NCBI GenBank assembly: GCA_024275995.1
Contig: JAJRYB010000046.1
Location: forward strand, 1 to 58,746
DNA: 58,746 nt
Direction of reading: 5' to 3'
Source: Planctomycetota bacterium
Lineage (GTDB): Bacteria; Planctomycetota; Phycisphaerae; SM23-33
The notes under the pieces are model-generated. The model searched no databases. It saw only the letters and a program-made list of their open reading frames with translations, and was not told the DNA's origin. Positions 51,894-58,746 of the stretch are shown piece after piece (position 1 is the stretch's first letter; each line of letters begins with the position of its first letter). A program made the position numbers and the translations under genes.

Positions 51894-51949
51894 GCCCGCT
51901 GCGGCGTCTTGTCACGCCGTAGCCCTGCGTAACAGGGGCTTAGAGGAAA

Positions 51950-52023
<74 letters not shown>

Positions 52024-52464
52024 AATTGCTTCCATAAGTTATAAGTTGCCGCGATCAATATCGGAGGGACACATCTTACACAATGCGCCGGGCTAGAGCA
52101 ATTCACTCTTGATCTGTCACATGGCTTCTGTTTGCGGCGTCGGCCGACTGCGTCCGGCTGCATCGGAAACCCAACGGGGTTGCCTGCTTCGCTGTCCTTG
52201 CCGGCCTCGTCCTCACCGACGAATCCATACGACATCTCAATCGTTCGTTGCCCAGTACACGCGAAACAATCGCTTCAGAATCAAAACGGAGCGGATCGCG
52301 ATTGCAAGGTGCGCCGCCAGCCAATCCTGCCACCGCCCCAATCCCTGCGGTAATGCCGCCAATGAGCGGGGACGGCTTCGTGAGAAACCGTCCCCGACCC
52401 AGGAAAGGGAGCACCAGATGCTCCACAATTGTGCTTTCGCCCACCATCGGGGCGCGGCTGCGAG
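52024..52464. other. Gene-free region between tRNA-Arg and glnA, 441 bases
   Basis: I support no gene here; the open frames on both strands lack ribosome sites and have mixed composition. A strong hairpin (GGGGACGG at 52368-52375 paired with CCGTCCCC at 52388-52395) lies 70 bases beyond the glnA stop. No T-run follows on the glnA strand, so it may protect the 3' end of the mRNA rather than terminate. Confidence 0.45.
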
Positions 52465-53877
52465 TCAACTGTCGTAGTACATATGGAACTCGTAGGGATG
52501 CGGTCGAAGCGCCATTTCGTCGAGTTCCTCGGTGCGTTTCCAGTTCACCCACGCCTCGACCAGGTCGTCCGTGAACACATCGCCCGCCGTCAGGAAGGCG
52601 TGATCCGCTTCGAGAGCATCGATGGCCTCTTCCAGCGAACCGGGCGTATGCGGGAACTTCGCCAGTGATTCGGCGTCCAGGTCGTAGATGTCCACGTCCA
52701 GCGGTTTGCCCGGATCGATCTTGTTCTGGATGCCGTCCAGTGCAGCCATCAGCATCGCGGTCCAGGCAAGGTACCCGTTTGCGGTCGGGTCCGGGCAGCG
52801 GAACTCGAGCCGCTTTGCCTTGGGGCTCATCGAGTACATGGGGATTCGCACAGCCGCCGAGCGGTTGCGGGCACTCATCACCAGGTTCACCGGCGCCTCG
52901 AAACCGGGTACGAGACGGCGATAGCTGTTGGTCGTCGGCGCGGCGAACGCCAGAAGCGCCGAGGCGTGCTTGAGTATGCCCCCTATGGCGTGCAGCGCAA
53001 GGTCGCTCAGACCGGCGTAACCCTCGCCGGCCATGAGTGTCTCGCCGTCCTTCCACAACGACAGGTGCGAATGCATTCCACTACCGTTATCGTCGAAGAC
53101 CGGCTTGGGCATGAACGTCACCGTCTTGCCGTGGCGCTTCGCGATGTTCTTGATGACGTACTTGAACCACATGAACTGGTCCGACATCGTCAGGAGGTCC
53201 TTGAACTCCATGTCGATTTCACTCTGACCTGCCGTGGCGACCTCGTGGTGATGCGCCTCGATGACGATCCCAAGCTTCATCAGCTCGTAGGTCATCTCGC
53301 CGCGCAGGTCGTGGTACGTGTCGGTCGGGCTGACCGGGAAGTACCCGCCCTTGTAGCTGGGCTTGTAACCGAGGTTCGGTTCTTCGAACCGCGCGGTGTT
53401 CCACGTGCCCTCGACCGAGTCGATCTGGTAGTAACCGGTGTGCTCGTTCTGCTCGTAACGGACCTCGTCGAAGATAAAGAACTCCGGCTCGGGACCTATG
53501 AAGCACGTGTCGGCGATACCGGTGGACTTCATGTATGCGACGCCTTTGCGCGCCACGTGCCGCGGATCGCGAGTGTACTCTTCCTTCGTTATCGGATCGA
53601 TAATGTTTGCCAGTACGCTGACAGTGGGCTTGGCGAAAAACGGATCTATCTTCGCGGTCGTCGGATCCGGAATCGCCAGCATGTCGGACGTGTGGATGTC
53701 CTTCCAGCCGCGTATGCTCGAACCGTCGAAACCCACGCCGTCGGAGAAAGTGGACTCGTCCCACGTCTCGGTGGGATACGAACAATGCTGCCATGTGCCA
53801 AGAAGATCGACGAACTTCAGGTCCACCATCTTCGCATCGTTTTTTCTGGCAAAATCAAAGAAATCCTTCGGGGTCAT
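52465..53877 (-). CDS. glnA: Glutamine synthetase type I
   Basis: A 470-residue GSI enzyme that makes glutamine from glutamate, ammonium and ATP. ATG 53877 has AGGA eight bases upstream. Conserved parts are [39 protein letters not shown], the flap-type [13 protein letters not shown] and [16 protein letters not shown]. Tyr398 in DIYDLDAES corresponds to the adenylylated Tyr397 of E. coli, so GSI-beta-type control by adenylylation is possible. A sigma-54 promoter at 54009-54025 with twin upstream dyads points to induction by nitrogen limitation. It lies next to glnB and amt. Confidence 0.97.
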   Translation of the reverse strand: MTPKDFFDFARKNDAKMVDLKFVDLLGTWQHCSYPTETWDESTFSDGVGFDGSSIRGWKDIHTSDMLAIPDPTTAKIDPFFAKPTVSVLANIIDPITKEEYTRDPRHVARKGVAYMKSTGIADTCFIGPEPEFFIFDEVRYEQNEHTGYYQIDSVEGTWNTARFEEPNLGYKPSYKGGYFPVSPTDTYHDLRGEMTYELMKLGIVIEAHHHEVATAGQSEIDMEFKDLLTMSDQFMWFKYVIKNIAKRHGKTVTFMPKPVFDDNGSGMHSHLSLWKDGETLMAGEGYAGLSDLALHAIGGILKHASALLAFAAPTTNSYRRLVPGFEAPVNLVMSARNRSAAVRIPMYSMSPKAKRLEFRCPDPTANGYLAWTAMLMAALDGIQNKIDPGKPLDVDIYDLDAESLAKFPHTPGSLEEAIDALEADHAFLTAGDVFTDDLVEAWVNWKRTEELDEMALRPHPYEFHMYYDS

Positions 53878-54008
53878 CGTGACGTTCCTTTCCTGGGTAT
53901 CAATCGACCCGCTGATCGTTCCTGCCTGTCATCCTCCGGCTCTGCGAACGGTCTCGAATGACCGCCTCCGCAGACACACGGATAGCCAGGCTCCACAACC
54001 GGCCCATA

Positions 54009-54025
54009 GGGCACAAACCGTGCCA
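54009..54025 (-). promoter_or_regulatory. Sigma-54 promoter of glnA
   Basis: On the minus strand TGGCACG (54025-54019), four bases and GTGCC match the consensus TGGCACG-N4-TTGCW with GG and GC ten bases apart. Transcription would start near 54000, about 120 bases before glnA. The site is also an imperfect palindrome. Confidence 0.72.
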
Positions 54026-54105
54026 AAAGCGGCGCAGAAATGTAACATCCTGCGCTTCAAACTCTTACGCATCTACCAAAAAGGTCCTTTCGGTGAGCAT
54101 TCGCG

Positions 54106-54146
54106 ACATTTTTGTATTTATTGTGAAAAATACAAGACAAATATGT
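54106..54146. promoter_or_regulatory. Twin ACA-N4-TGT dyads upstream of glnA (putative enhancer)
   Basis: ACATTTTTGT at 54106-54115 and ACAAATATGT at 54137-54146 are both ACA-N4-TGT dyads, with centres 31 bases apart. The centres lie 85.5 and 116.5 bases from the -24 end of the glnA promoter. A perfect TTGTATTT-N8-AAATACAA dyad (54112-54135) lies between and partly within them. The layout fits an enhancer for a sigma-54 activator. Confidence 0.55.
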
Positions 54147-54170
54147 TACTTTTCGGCCAAGGATGGGGCA

Positions 54171-54512
54171 TTACCCTATCGCTGCGCTGCCCTCTTCGCC
54201 TGTGCGGATACGGACGCACCGTTCCAGGGGGAGCACCAGTATCTTCCCGTCGCCGATCTTTCCGGTGCGGGCACCGGCGATTATCGCGTCTATCGTAGGC
54301 TGGACGAAAGCTTCGTTCAGCGCTATTTCCAGGCGAACCTTTTTCAGGAGGTTCACCTCGATATCCACGCCACGGTAGGTTTCATGGTAGCCCATTTGCT
54401 GGCCGCAACCAAGGGCATTGGTTACGGAAAGTTTGTAGACCCCCGCCGCGTAGAGCGATTGTTTGACGTCGCTGAGTTTCTCCGGCTGGATGTATGCAAT
54501 GATAAGTCGCAT
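54171..54512 (-). CDS. glnB: PII nitrogen regulatory protein
   Basis: A 113-residue PII protein. I chose ATG 54512 because GAGG lies seven bases before it; a GTG six bases earlier is possible. The T-loop [14 protein letters not shown] carries Tyr46, equivalent to the uridylylated Tyr51 of GlnB/GlnK. The C-terminal [25 protein letters not shown] binds ATP and 2-oxoglutarate in the family. It follows amt by nine bases, the usual amt-glnK linkage, so it probably plugs the Amt channel when ammonium is plentiful and reports nitrogen status to glnA control. Confidence 0.95.
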   Translation of the reverse strand: MRLIIAYIQPEKLSDVKQSLYAAGVYKLSVTNALGCGQQMGYHETYRGVDIEVNLLKKVRLEIALNEAFVQPTIDAIIAGARTGKIGDGKILVLPLERCVRIRTGEEGSAAIG

Positions 54513-54521
54513 GTTCACACC

Positions 54522-55910
54522 TCATTCCGTGGTGAATATCTGGAAGCCCGCGTAGGACTCCATACCGTGTTCTCCGATGTCAAGCCCGCGCAGTTCTTCC
54601 TCGCGTGGGACCCGCAACCCTATGGTATGCCTGATGGTAAGGAACACCGTTCCCATGGCCAGCAGCACGAAAGCCGCCACCGCCAGCGCTCCGGTTGCCT
54701 GGATCGCCAGTTGTCCAAAACCACCACCGTAGAAAATCCCCTTGCTCATGTTTCCCTGCAACAGCTCCGGCGAGGCGAACAGTCCGACGGCCAGCGTTCC
54801 CCACAGACCGTTGAGTCCGTGGACCGGCACTGCCCCGACGGGATCGTCGATGCGCAACCGGTCGAGCAGCAGCGTACCGAGCACGACGATTATACCTCCG
54901 AAGCCACCTATGGCGATCGCCGCCCATGGTTCGATGAACGCGCACGGCGCGGTAACGGCGACCAGTCCCGCAAGGCATCCGTTCATCGGCATGGACAGGT
55001 CCGGTTTACCGGAGCACAGCCAGATCGTCACCATTGCGGCGATCGCGCCGGCGGCTGCGGAAAGATTGGTGTTCATGGCTACGCGGGAGGCGAGGGAACC
55101 TCCGTCGGTGGAAACGCCGAGCGTACTTCCCGGATTGAAACCGAACCATCCGAACCAGAGTATGAATACTCCCAGGCTCGCCAGCGGGATATTGTGTCCG
55201 GGAATCGCCCTCACTTTCGTTTCTCCCCGTCCGTTGCGGATGTACTTTCCGATGCGTGGCCCGAGAATGATCGTTCCGATCAGCGCCGCCCATCCTCCGG
55301 TGGAATGGACGACGGTGGAACCGGCGAAATCGGCGAAACCCGACTTGCCGATATCCAGCCATCCACCGCCCCATATCCAGTGCCCGACGATCGGATAGAC
55401 CAGTCCGCTGATTACGATCGTATACAAGAGGTAGGCGGGGAACTTCATTCGTCCGGCCATGCCCCCGGCGACGATCGTCGCCGCCGCTCCGCAGAACGCC
55501 GCCTGGAACAGCCAGAACGCCCAGATCGGAACGCCGGAGGGGTTCACCGCGCCCTGGGATAAACCAAAACCGGTCCATCCGATGAAACCGTTCCCCTCGC
55601 CGAACATAAACGCGTACCCGATCAGAAAGAACATGATGCTGGCCGTGCAATAATCGAGGAAGTTCTTCGTGAGGATATTGCAGGTGTTCTTGGCGCGGAT
55701 GAAGCCCGCCTCGACCATTCCGAAGCCCGCCTGCATGAAGAACACCAGGAACGCCGCGATGAGCACCCATACGGCGTCCAGACCGATGGAAACCTTCGAG
55801 CTACCGTCATCCGCAGCCGCCGCGGAGACCACCAAAAGCACCGCGCCCAATGCCGCCAGAAACGCCACACCGCCGCCCATCCTCGCCCTGCGGGGTTCTC
55901 CCGTATTCAC
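54522..55910 (-). CDS. amt: Ammonium transporter (Amt)
   Basis: A 462-residue Amt/Rh channel from GTG 55910, which has AAGGG eight bases upstream and gives an N-terminus with three Arg before the signal-like helix; ATG 55880 (452 residues) is the alternative. Features are FLVFFMQAGFGMVEAGFIRAKN, DYCTASIMFFLIGYAFMFG, GSTVVHSTGGWAALIG with the conserved Asp/His region, LGVFILWFGWFGFNPGST, and PVHGLNGLWGTLAVGLF with the second pore His. Eleven membrane segments are expected. It is encoded between the TorF-like porin and glnB and is probably driven by the sigma-54 promoter at 57083-57098. Confidence 0.96.
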   Translation of the reverse strand: MNTGEPRRARMGGGVAFLAALGAVLLVVSAAAADDGSSKVSIGLDAVWVLIAAFLVFFMQAGFGMVEAGFIRAKNTCNILTKNFLDYCTASIMFFLIGYAFMFGEGNGFIGWTGFGLSQGAVNPSGVPIWAFWLFQAAFCGAAATIVAGGMAGRMKFPAYLLYTIVISGLVYPIVGHWIWGGGWLDIGKSGFADFAGSTVVHSTGGWAALIGTIILGPRIGKYIRNGRGETKVRAIPGHNIPLASLGVFILWFGWFGFNPGSTLGVSTDGGSLASRVAMNTNLSAAAGAIAAMVTIWLCSGKPDLSMPMNGCLAGLVAVTAPCAFIEPWAAIAIGGFGGIIVVLGTLLLDRLRIDDPVGAVPVHGLNGLWGTLAVGLFASPELLQGNMSKGIFYGGGFGQLAIQATGALAVAAFVLLAMGTVFLTIRHTIGLRVPREEELRGLDIGEHGMESYAGFQIFTTE

Positions 55911-55966
55911 GATATTGCCCTTTCCGATACTGTTATCATGGTAATTTCCGATATTCTCCGGCGCGA

Positions 55967-57013
55967 CTACCATTCGTAGCCGACCTTCACCCCGCCGAAG
56001 AACTCGTCCTGCACGGCGGCGTTATCGTCGTGAAAAGACTGGCTGAAATTAAGAAAGCCCGTCAGGCTCAACGATCCGTACCGCGGGGGAATCCCAAAAA
56101 CGCCGTTCAGGTCCAGCGTCGCCTCCAACCCGTACAGCAGGTTCGCCAGGCGTGTGCCGGTGGCGTTCGCGCTGCCAAACCCCGCCTTATCGTAGTACCG
56201 ATGATCGATCCCCAGCACCAGCGACGGCGTAAACGACAGATCCTTCAGGATCGGCGCCTTGTCCAGGCCGAAATCCGACAGGGCGAACTCGTGACCGATG
56301 CCGATTTCGATCCAACCGGCCCGCACGTCGTCCACATCGAGATAGTAGCTGACGTACGGGTTGAGAACCGCTTCGCCGAAGATGGCGGTATCGTCGAAAT
56401 TCAACGTCAGATACACTTCGTGCGTCCACTGTGCGTCGCCCTCGAGGAACGGGAACTGATAGGCTATCCACCCGATCTCGACGTCCAGCGGAACGGCGGG
56501 GATCTCGTGTGCCCAGTACAGGGTGTAGTCCACTTCCTGGAGATGATGCCTCCCCCCTCCAAAGGCGGCGTCATTCTGCCCGGCGTACCACTCGAACCAG
56601 AACGAGGCGCCCAGTGTCCCGACGGGCAGGCCCGTCAATTTTTCCAGGTCCGCCGAGATGCTGACACCCACCTGGTGGTTGAGCTTTTCCCTGCCTTCGC
56701 CTGCGTACTCGCTGAGATTTATTCCGCGCCAAACGTAATCGCTTACCAATGTGTAATCGATACCGAACGTGAACGCCTTCAGGATGCCGGGCTTTTCCCA
56801 GCCGACGGGTTTGGATTCAGGGAGTTCCCGGCTCGCCTGGCGGGTTCCTTCCTCCACCACAGACAGCCAGGTCGGTTGAGCGGTCTGACCGGCGGGAGTG
56901 CCCGCCGATGCTACCGGGACAACGTCGGAAAGAAGGACAATCGCAAGAACCGCGACAAGGCCCGGCGCCGCCACGGGCCCAAACCAGCATGCGCCACGAA
57001 ATTCAACTTTCAT
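55967..57013 (-). CDS. TorF-family outer membrane beta-barrel (putative porin)
   Basis: A 348-residue protein from ATG 57013; in-frame ATGs at 57031 and 57046 would lengthen the N-terminus. A long signal region (about 1-39, ending VVPVASAG) precedes a barrel with alternating strands. The signature FGIDYTLVSDYVWRGINLSEYAG is that of the TorF/Gcw_chp family, and the protein ends with an aromatic residue (GGVKVGYEW), as outer membrane barrels do. As first gene of the porin-amt-glnB operon it may ease ammonium entry across the outer membrane. That role is inferred from the operon and its nitrogen-type promoter. Confidence 0.85.
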   Translation of the reverse strand: MKVEFRGACWFGPVAAPGLVAVLAIVLLSDVVPVASAGTPAGQTAQPTWLSVVEEGTRQASRELPESKPVGWEKPGILKAFTFGIDYTLVSDYVWRGINLSEYAGEGREKLNHQVGVSISADLEKLTGLPVGTLGASFWFEWYAGQNDAAFGGGRHHLQEVDYTLYWAHEIPAVPLDVEIGWIAYQFPFLEGDAQWTHEVYLTLNFDDTAIFGEAVLNPYVSYYLDVDDVRAGWIEIGIGHEFALSDFGLDKAPILKDLSFTPSLVLGIDHRYYDKAGFGSANATGTRLANLLYGLEATLDLNGVFGIPPRYGSLSLTGFLNFSQSFHDDNAAVQDEFFGGVKVGYEW

Positions 57014-57082
57014 ATCGCTTCTCAATTCCATGCCTTTCAACTTCATGCAAATCGGGAACCACCCGGAAACGAAGCACACTAT

Positions 57083-57098
57083 CGCAACCAGCGTACCA
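57083..57098 (-). promoter_or_regulatory. Sigma-54 promoter of the porin-amt-glnB operon
   Basis: On the minus strand TGGTACG (57098-57092), CTGG and TTGCG match TGGYACR-N4-TTGC with GG and GC ten bases apart. Transcription would start near 57071, about 58 bases before the chosen porin start. Confidence 0.75.
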
Positions 57099-57178
57099 AA
57101 GCCCCTCAATACTCATATCTCACGGTACATACGTCTGTTATGTCCATATCCCGCGAGTGCCCGACAGGATGCCGCATA

Positions 57179-57218
57179 ACATTTTTGTTATTATTTGACA
57201 TGCACAGTACATATTTGT
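57179..57218. promoter_or_regulatory. Twin ACA-N4-TGT dyads between porin operon and activator gene
   Basis: ACATTTTTGT at 57179-57188 (inside the longer dyad ATAACA-TTTT-TGTTAT) and ACATATTTGT at 57209-57218 have centres 30 bases apart. The centres lie 85.5 and 115.5 bases from the -24 end of the porin promoter, almost as at glnA. The second dyad sits between the -35 and -10 boxes of the activator's own promoter. Confidence 0.55.
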
Positions 57219-57224
57219 TATATT
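57195..57224 (+). promoter_or_regulatory. Sigma-70 promoter of the NifA-type activator gene
   Basis: TTGACA at 57195-57200 and TATATT at 57219-57224 are 18 bases apart. The ATG at 57262 follows after about 37 bases, with GGAG at 57249-57252. Confidence 0.65.
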
Positions 57225-57261
57225 CCAGCCTCGTTAATATGGCACATTGGAGATTTCGATC

Positions 57262-58746
57262 ATGGCGGACGAAACGAACGATCGGCCTGAAAATGGACAT
57301 CCCGGAAAGCACGTTCGCGAGTTGGAGTCTCTCTACTCGATCAGCCGGATGCTCGCATCGCCCTCCAACCAGAAGCAGATGCTCGCCGAGGTTCTGGACA
57401 TTCTCGACAGCGAGCTGGGGATTACCCGCGGGACGATCCTGCTTCTTTCCCCGGACGGTAGTGAACTGGTTGCGGAGGTGGCGCACAATCTTTCCGAGCG
57501 CGATCGTCGGGCAGTGCGATACCAGATGGGCGAAGGTATTACGGGGCGGGTCGTTCAGACTGGAAAGCCCGCGATCGTTCCGAAGGTTTCCCAGGAGCCG
57601 AAGTTCCTGAACCGCCACCCCAGGGGCAGGCAGTTAACAAGGGAAGAGTCCAGCTTTTTATGCGTACCGATCGCCATCGGAAACGAGGTGGTCGGAGCGT
57701 TGTCGGCCGACAAGGTATTCGACGCAAACGCCGCCCTCGACGAAGATTTGCGTGTTCTGACGATCATCGCCGGGATGATCGCCAACGACGTTCGTGCGCG
57801 GCGCATGCTGGCGGCAGAGCGCCACGCGCTGGAGGAGGAGAACCTGCGCCTTCGCAACCAGTTGGAGGACCGTTTCCGTCCGGAGAACATCATCGGAAAT
57901 TCCGGCGCGATGCGCGAGGTGTACGCCACGATTCACCAGGTAGCATCGAGCGATACGACGGTGCTTATCCGCGGGGAATCCGGAACGGGCAAGGAGATGG
58001 TCGCACACGCGATTCACTATTCCAGCCATCGCGCCAAGGGTCCGTTCGTGAAGGTCAACTGCGCCGCCCTTAACGAGAACCTGCTGGAGAGCGAGTTATT
58101 CGGCCACGAGAAGGGCGCCTTTACCGGCGCGATTCAGGCCCGGGAGGGACGCATCGAGGAATCGGAGGGTGGAACGCTGTTCCTGGACGAGATCGGCGAT
58201 TTTTCGCCGGTTACGCAGGTCAAGCTTCTGCGCGTGCTGCAGGAGCGGCAGTTCGAGCGCGTCGGAAGCAACAGGACGCAAAAAGCGAACATCCGGATAA
58301 TCGTTGCGACCAATCGCGACCTGGAAAAAGCGGTTGAGAACGGCTCGTTCCGACAGGATCTTTATTACCGGGTGAACGTCTTTCCGATCATCCTTCCTCC
58401 GCTGCGCCGCAGGAAGGACGATATTCTCCTTCTGGCGGATTATTTCGTCGAGCGATACTCGAAGATCATGGACAAGGACGTGCGGCGCATCTCGACGCCG
58501 GCGATCAACATGATGGTCGCCTACCACTGGCCCGGAAACGTCCGCGAGTTGGAGAACTGCATCGAGCGGGCGGTGCTGCTGAGCACCGACGGGGTAATAC
58601 ACGCGCACCATCTTCCGCCGACACTCCAGACCTCCGACGCTTCCGACACCGTCGGCGAGGGATCGTTGCAGGAGAGGGCGGATTTGTTCGAACGCGACCT
58701 GATCGTAGACGCGCTGAAACGCACGGATGGGAACATAGCCGCAGCA
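57262..58746 (+). CDS. NifA-type sigma-54-dependent activator, C-terminus cut by window edge
   Basis: The first 495 residues of an enhancer-binding protein. A GAF sensor domain covers about 20-180 ([40 protein letters not shown] and [20 protein letters not shown]). The AAA+ domain starts at about 206. Walker A is GESGTGKE (238-245), and GAFTGA (285-290) contacts sigma-54. Walker B is [11 protein letters not shown], followed by [11 protein letters not shown], and [20 protein letters not shown] completes the domain. The frame leaves the window just as the Fis-type helix-turn-helix begins ([20 protein letters not shown]). Architecture is that of NifA/NorR-like proteins. It is divergent from the porin-amt-glnB operon and is the natural candidate to drive that operon and glnA. 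Confidence 0.94.
   Translation, partial: MADETNDRPENGHPGKHVRELESLYSISRMLASPSNQKQMLAEVLDILDSELGITRGTILLLSPDGSELVAEVAHNLSERDRRAVRYQMGEGITGRVVQTGKPAIVPKVSQEPKFLNRHPRGRQLTREESSFLCVPIAIGNEVVGALSADKVFDANAALDEDLRVLTIIAGMIANDVRARRMLAAERHALEEENLRLRNQLEDRFRPENIIGNSGAMREVYATIHQVASSDTTVLIRGESGTGKEMVAHAIHYSSHRAKGPFVKVNCAALNENLLESELFGHEKGAFTGAIQAREGRIEESEGGTLFLDEIGDFSPVTQVKLLRVLQERQFERVGSNRTQKANIRIIVATNRDLEKAVENGSFRQDLYYRVNVFPIILPPLRRRKDDILLLADYFVERYSKIMDKDVRRISTPAINMMVAYHWPGNVRELENCIERAVLLSTDGVIHAHHLPPTLQTSDASDTVGEGSLQERADLFERDLIVDALKRTDGNIAAA

Larger units (their letters stand above)
51296..51923. repeat. Pair of 22-bp inverted repeats bounding the spacer
   Basis: The left arm at 51296-51317 and the reverse complement of 51902-51923 agree at 20 of 22 bases, with the core TGACAAGACGCCG. 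The left arm is followed by a second copy of that core, so 51313-51330 can fold as CGCCGT-gacaag-ACGGCG. Confidence 0.65.
51028..51949. other. Gene-free, repeat-rich spacer of 0.9 kb before tRNA-Arg
   Basis: No open frame here has a credible start site or protein-like composition. The stretch has runs of A/T near 51535-51560, a perfect dyad at 51434-51453, a hairpin at 51313-51330, a 22-bp imperfect inverted repeat at 51296-51317 and 51902-51923, and a 10-bp-periodic GTACG array at 51844-51893. The composition is unlike that of the flanking genes and may mark an old integration site next to the tRNA. Confidence 0.5.

Noticed and set aside
52368-52395. Hairpin after glnA as an intrinsic terminator
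   Set aside because: The stem is strong, but there is no T-run on the glnA strand after it, and the loop of 12 bases is long.
52103-53056. Long minus-strand frame running from inside glnA to the tRNA side
   Set aside because: Its upstream two thirds are the +1 shadow of glnA, and the rest has Arg/Pro/Gly-rich, unordered composition with no ribosome site.

Overview
The window looks like chromosomal DNA of a planctomycete, probably of the Phycisphaerae type. The signs are two formylglycine-dependent sulfatases among many carbohydrate-active enzymes, two PEP-CTERM surface proteins, a prepilin with an FTLIELLVVIAIIALL leader and an H-x-DG tail, a SusCD-free ABC route for sugar uptake, and an outer membrane barrel protein. 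This assignment rests on gene content, not on a phylogenetic marker; there is no rRNA in the window.

Left part (1-14100): accessory polysaccharide degradation. It holds a truncated GH130 phosphorylase, an unnamed protein, two sulfatases, a secreted TIM-barrel-like protein, a PEP-CTERM beta-helix protein, a prepilin-like protein, a polysaccharide-lyase-like protein, an AAC(3)-like acetyltransferase, an AraC regulator split by an amber codon and a DUF1961-like protein. The lyase-like gene sits between two diverged copies of one sulfatase/acetyltransferase junction, a scar of duplication or integration.

Centre (14270-33105): a sugar uptake and processing locus. An ABC ATPase with its own promoter faces an eight-gene leftward operon. 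The operon encodes a binding protein fused to a MalF-type permease, a MalG-type permease with a huge periplasmic insertion, a Gfo/Idh/MocA dehydrogenase, a sugar-phosphate nucleotidyltransferase, a galactokinase-like kinase, a GH94 phosphorylase, a GH4 enzyme with the CHEV motif and an amidohydrolase. A large CBM9-tailed TIM-barrel-like protein and a GH43 lipoprotein lie upstream on the same strand.

33476-39756: a five-gene rightward operon with a two-component system, a GT2-GtrA-PMT fusion, a dual-specificity-like phosphatase and an ICMT-like methyltransferase. I read it as a regulated envelope-lipid modification system. A YHS-domain membrane protein with an in-frame TGA and a UPF0104-type flippase follow.

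41682-46767: a probable bacterial sphingolipid (ceramide) cluster, with a CerR-like reductase, a GH3-type acyl-adenylating enzyme, a serine-palmitoyltransferase-like synthase and a BcerS-like GNAT acyltransferase. Then come trkH-trkA, a FecR-domain protein, a second PEP-CTERM protein and a repeat-rich 0.9 kb spacer ending at tRNA-Arg(TCG).

Right end (52465-58746): nitrogen control. It holds glnA, a TorF-like porin-amt-glnB operon and a divergent, truncated NifA-type activator. glnA and the porin operon each have a good sigma-54 promoter with two ACA-N4-TGT dyads at almost identical distances upstream. This suggests a local regulon driven by the neighbouring activator. The strongest candidates for undescribed biology are this promoter architecture, the enlarged ABC importer and the ceramide cluster.
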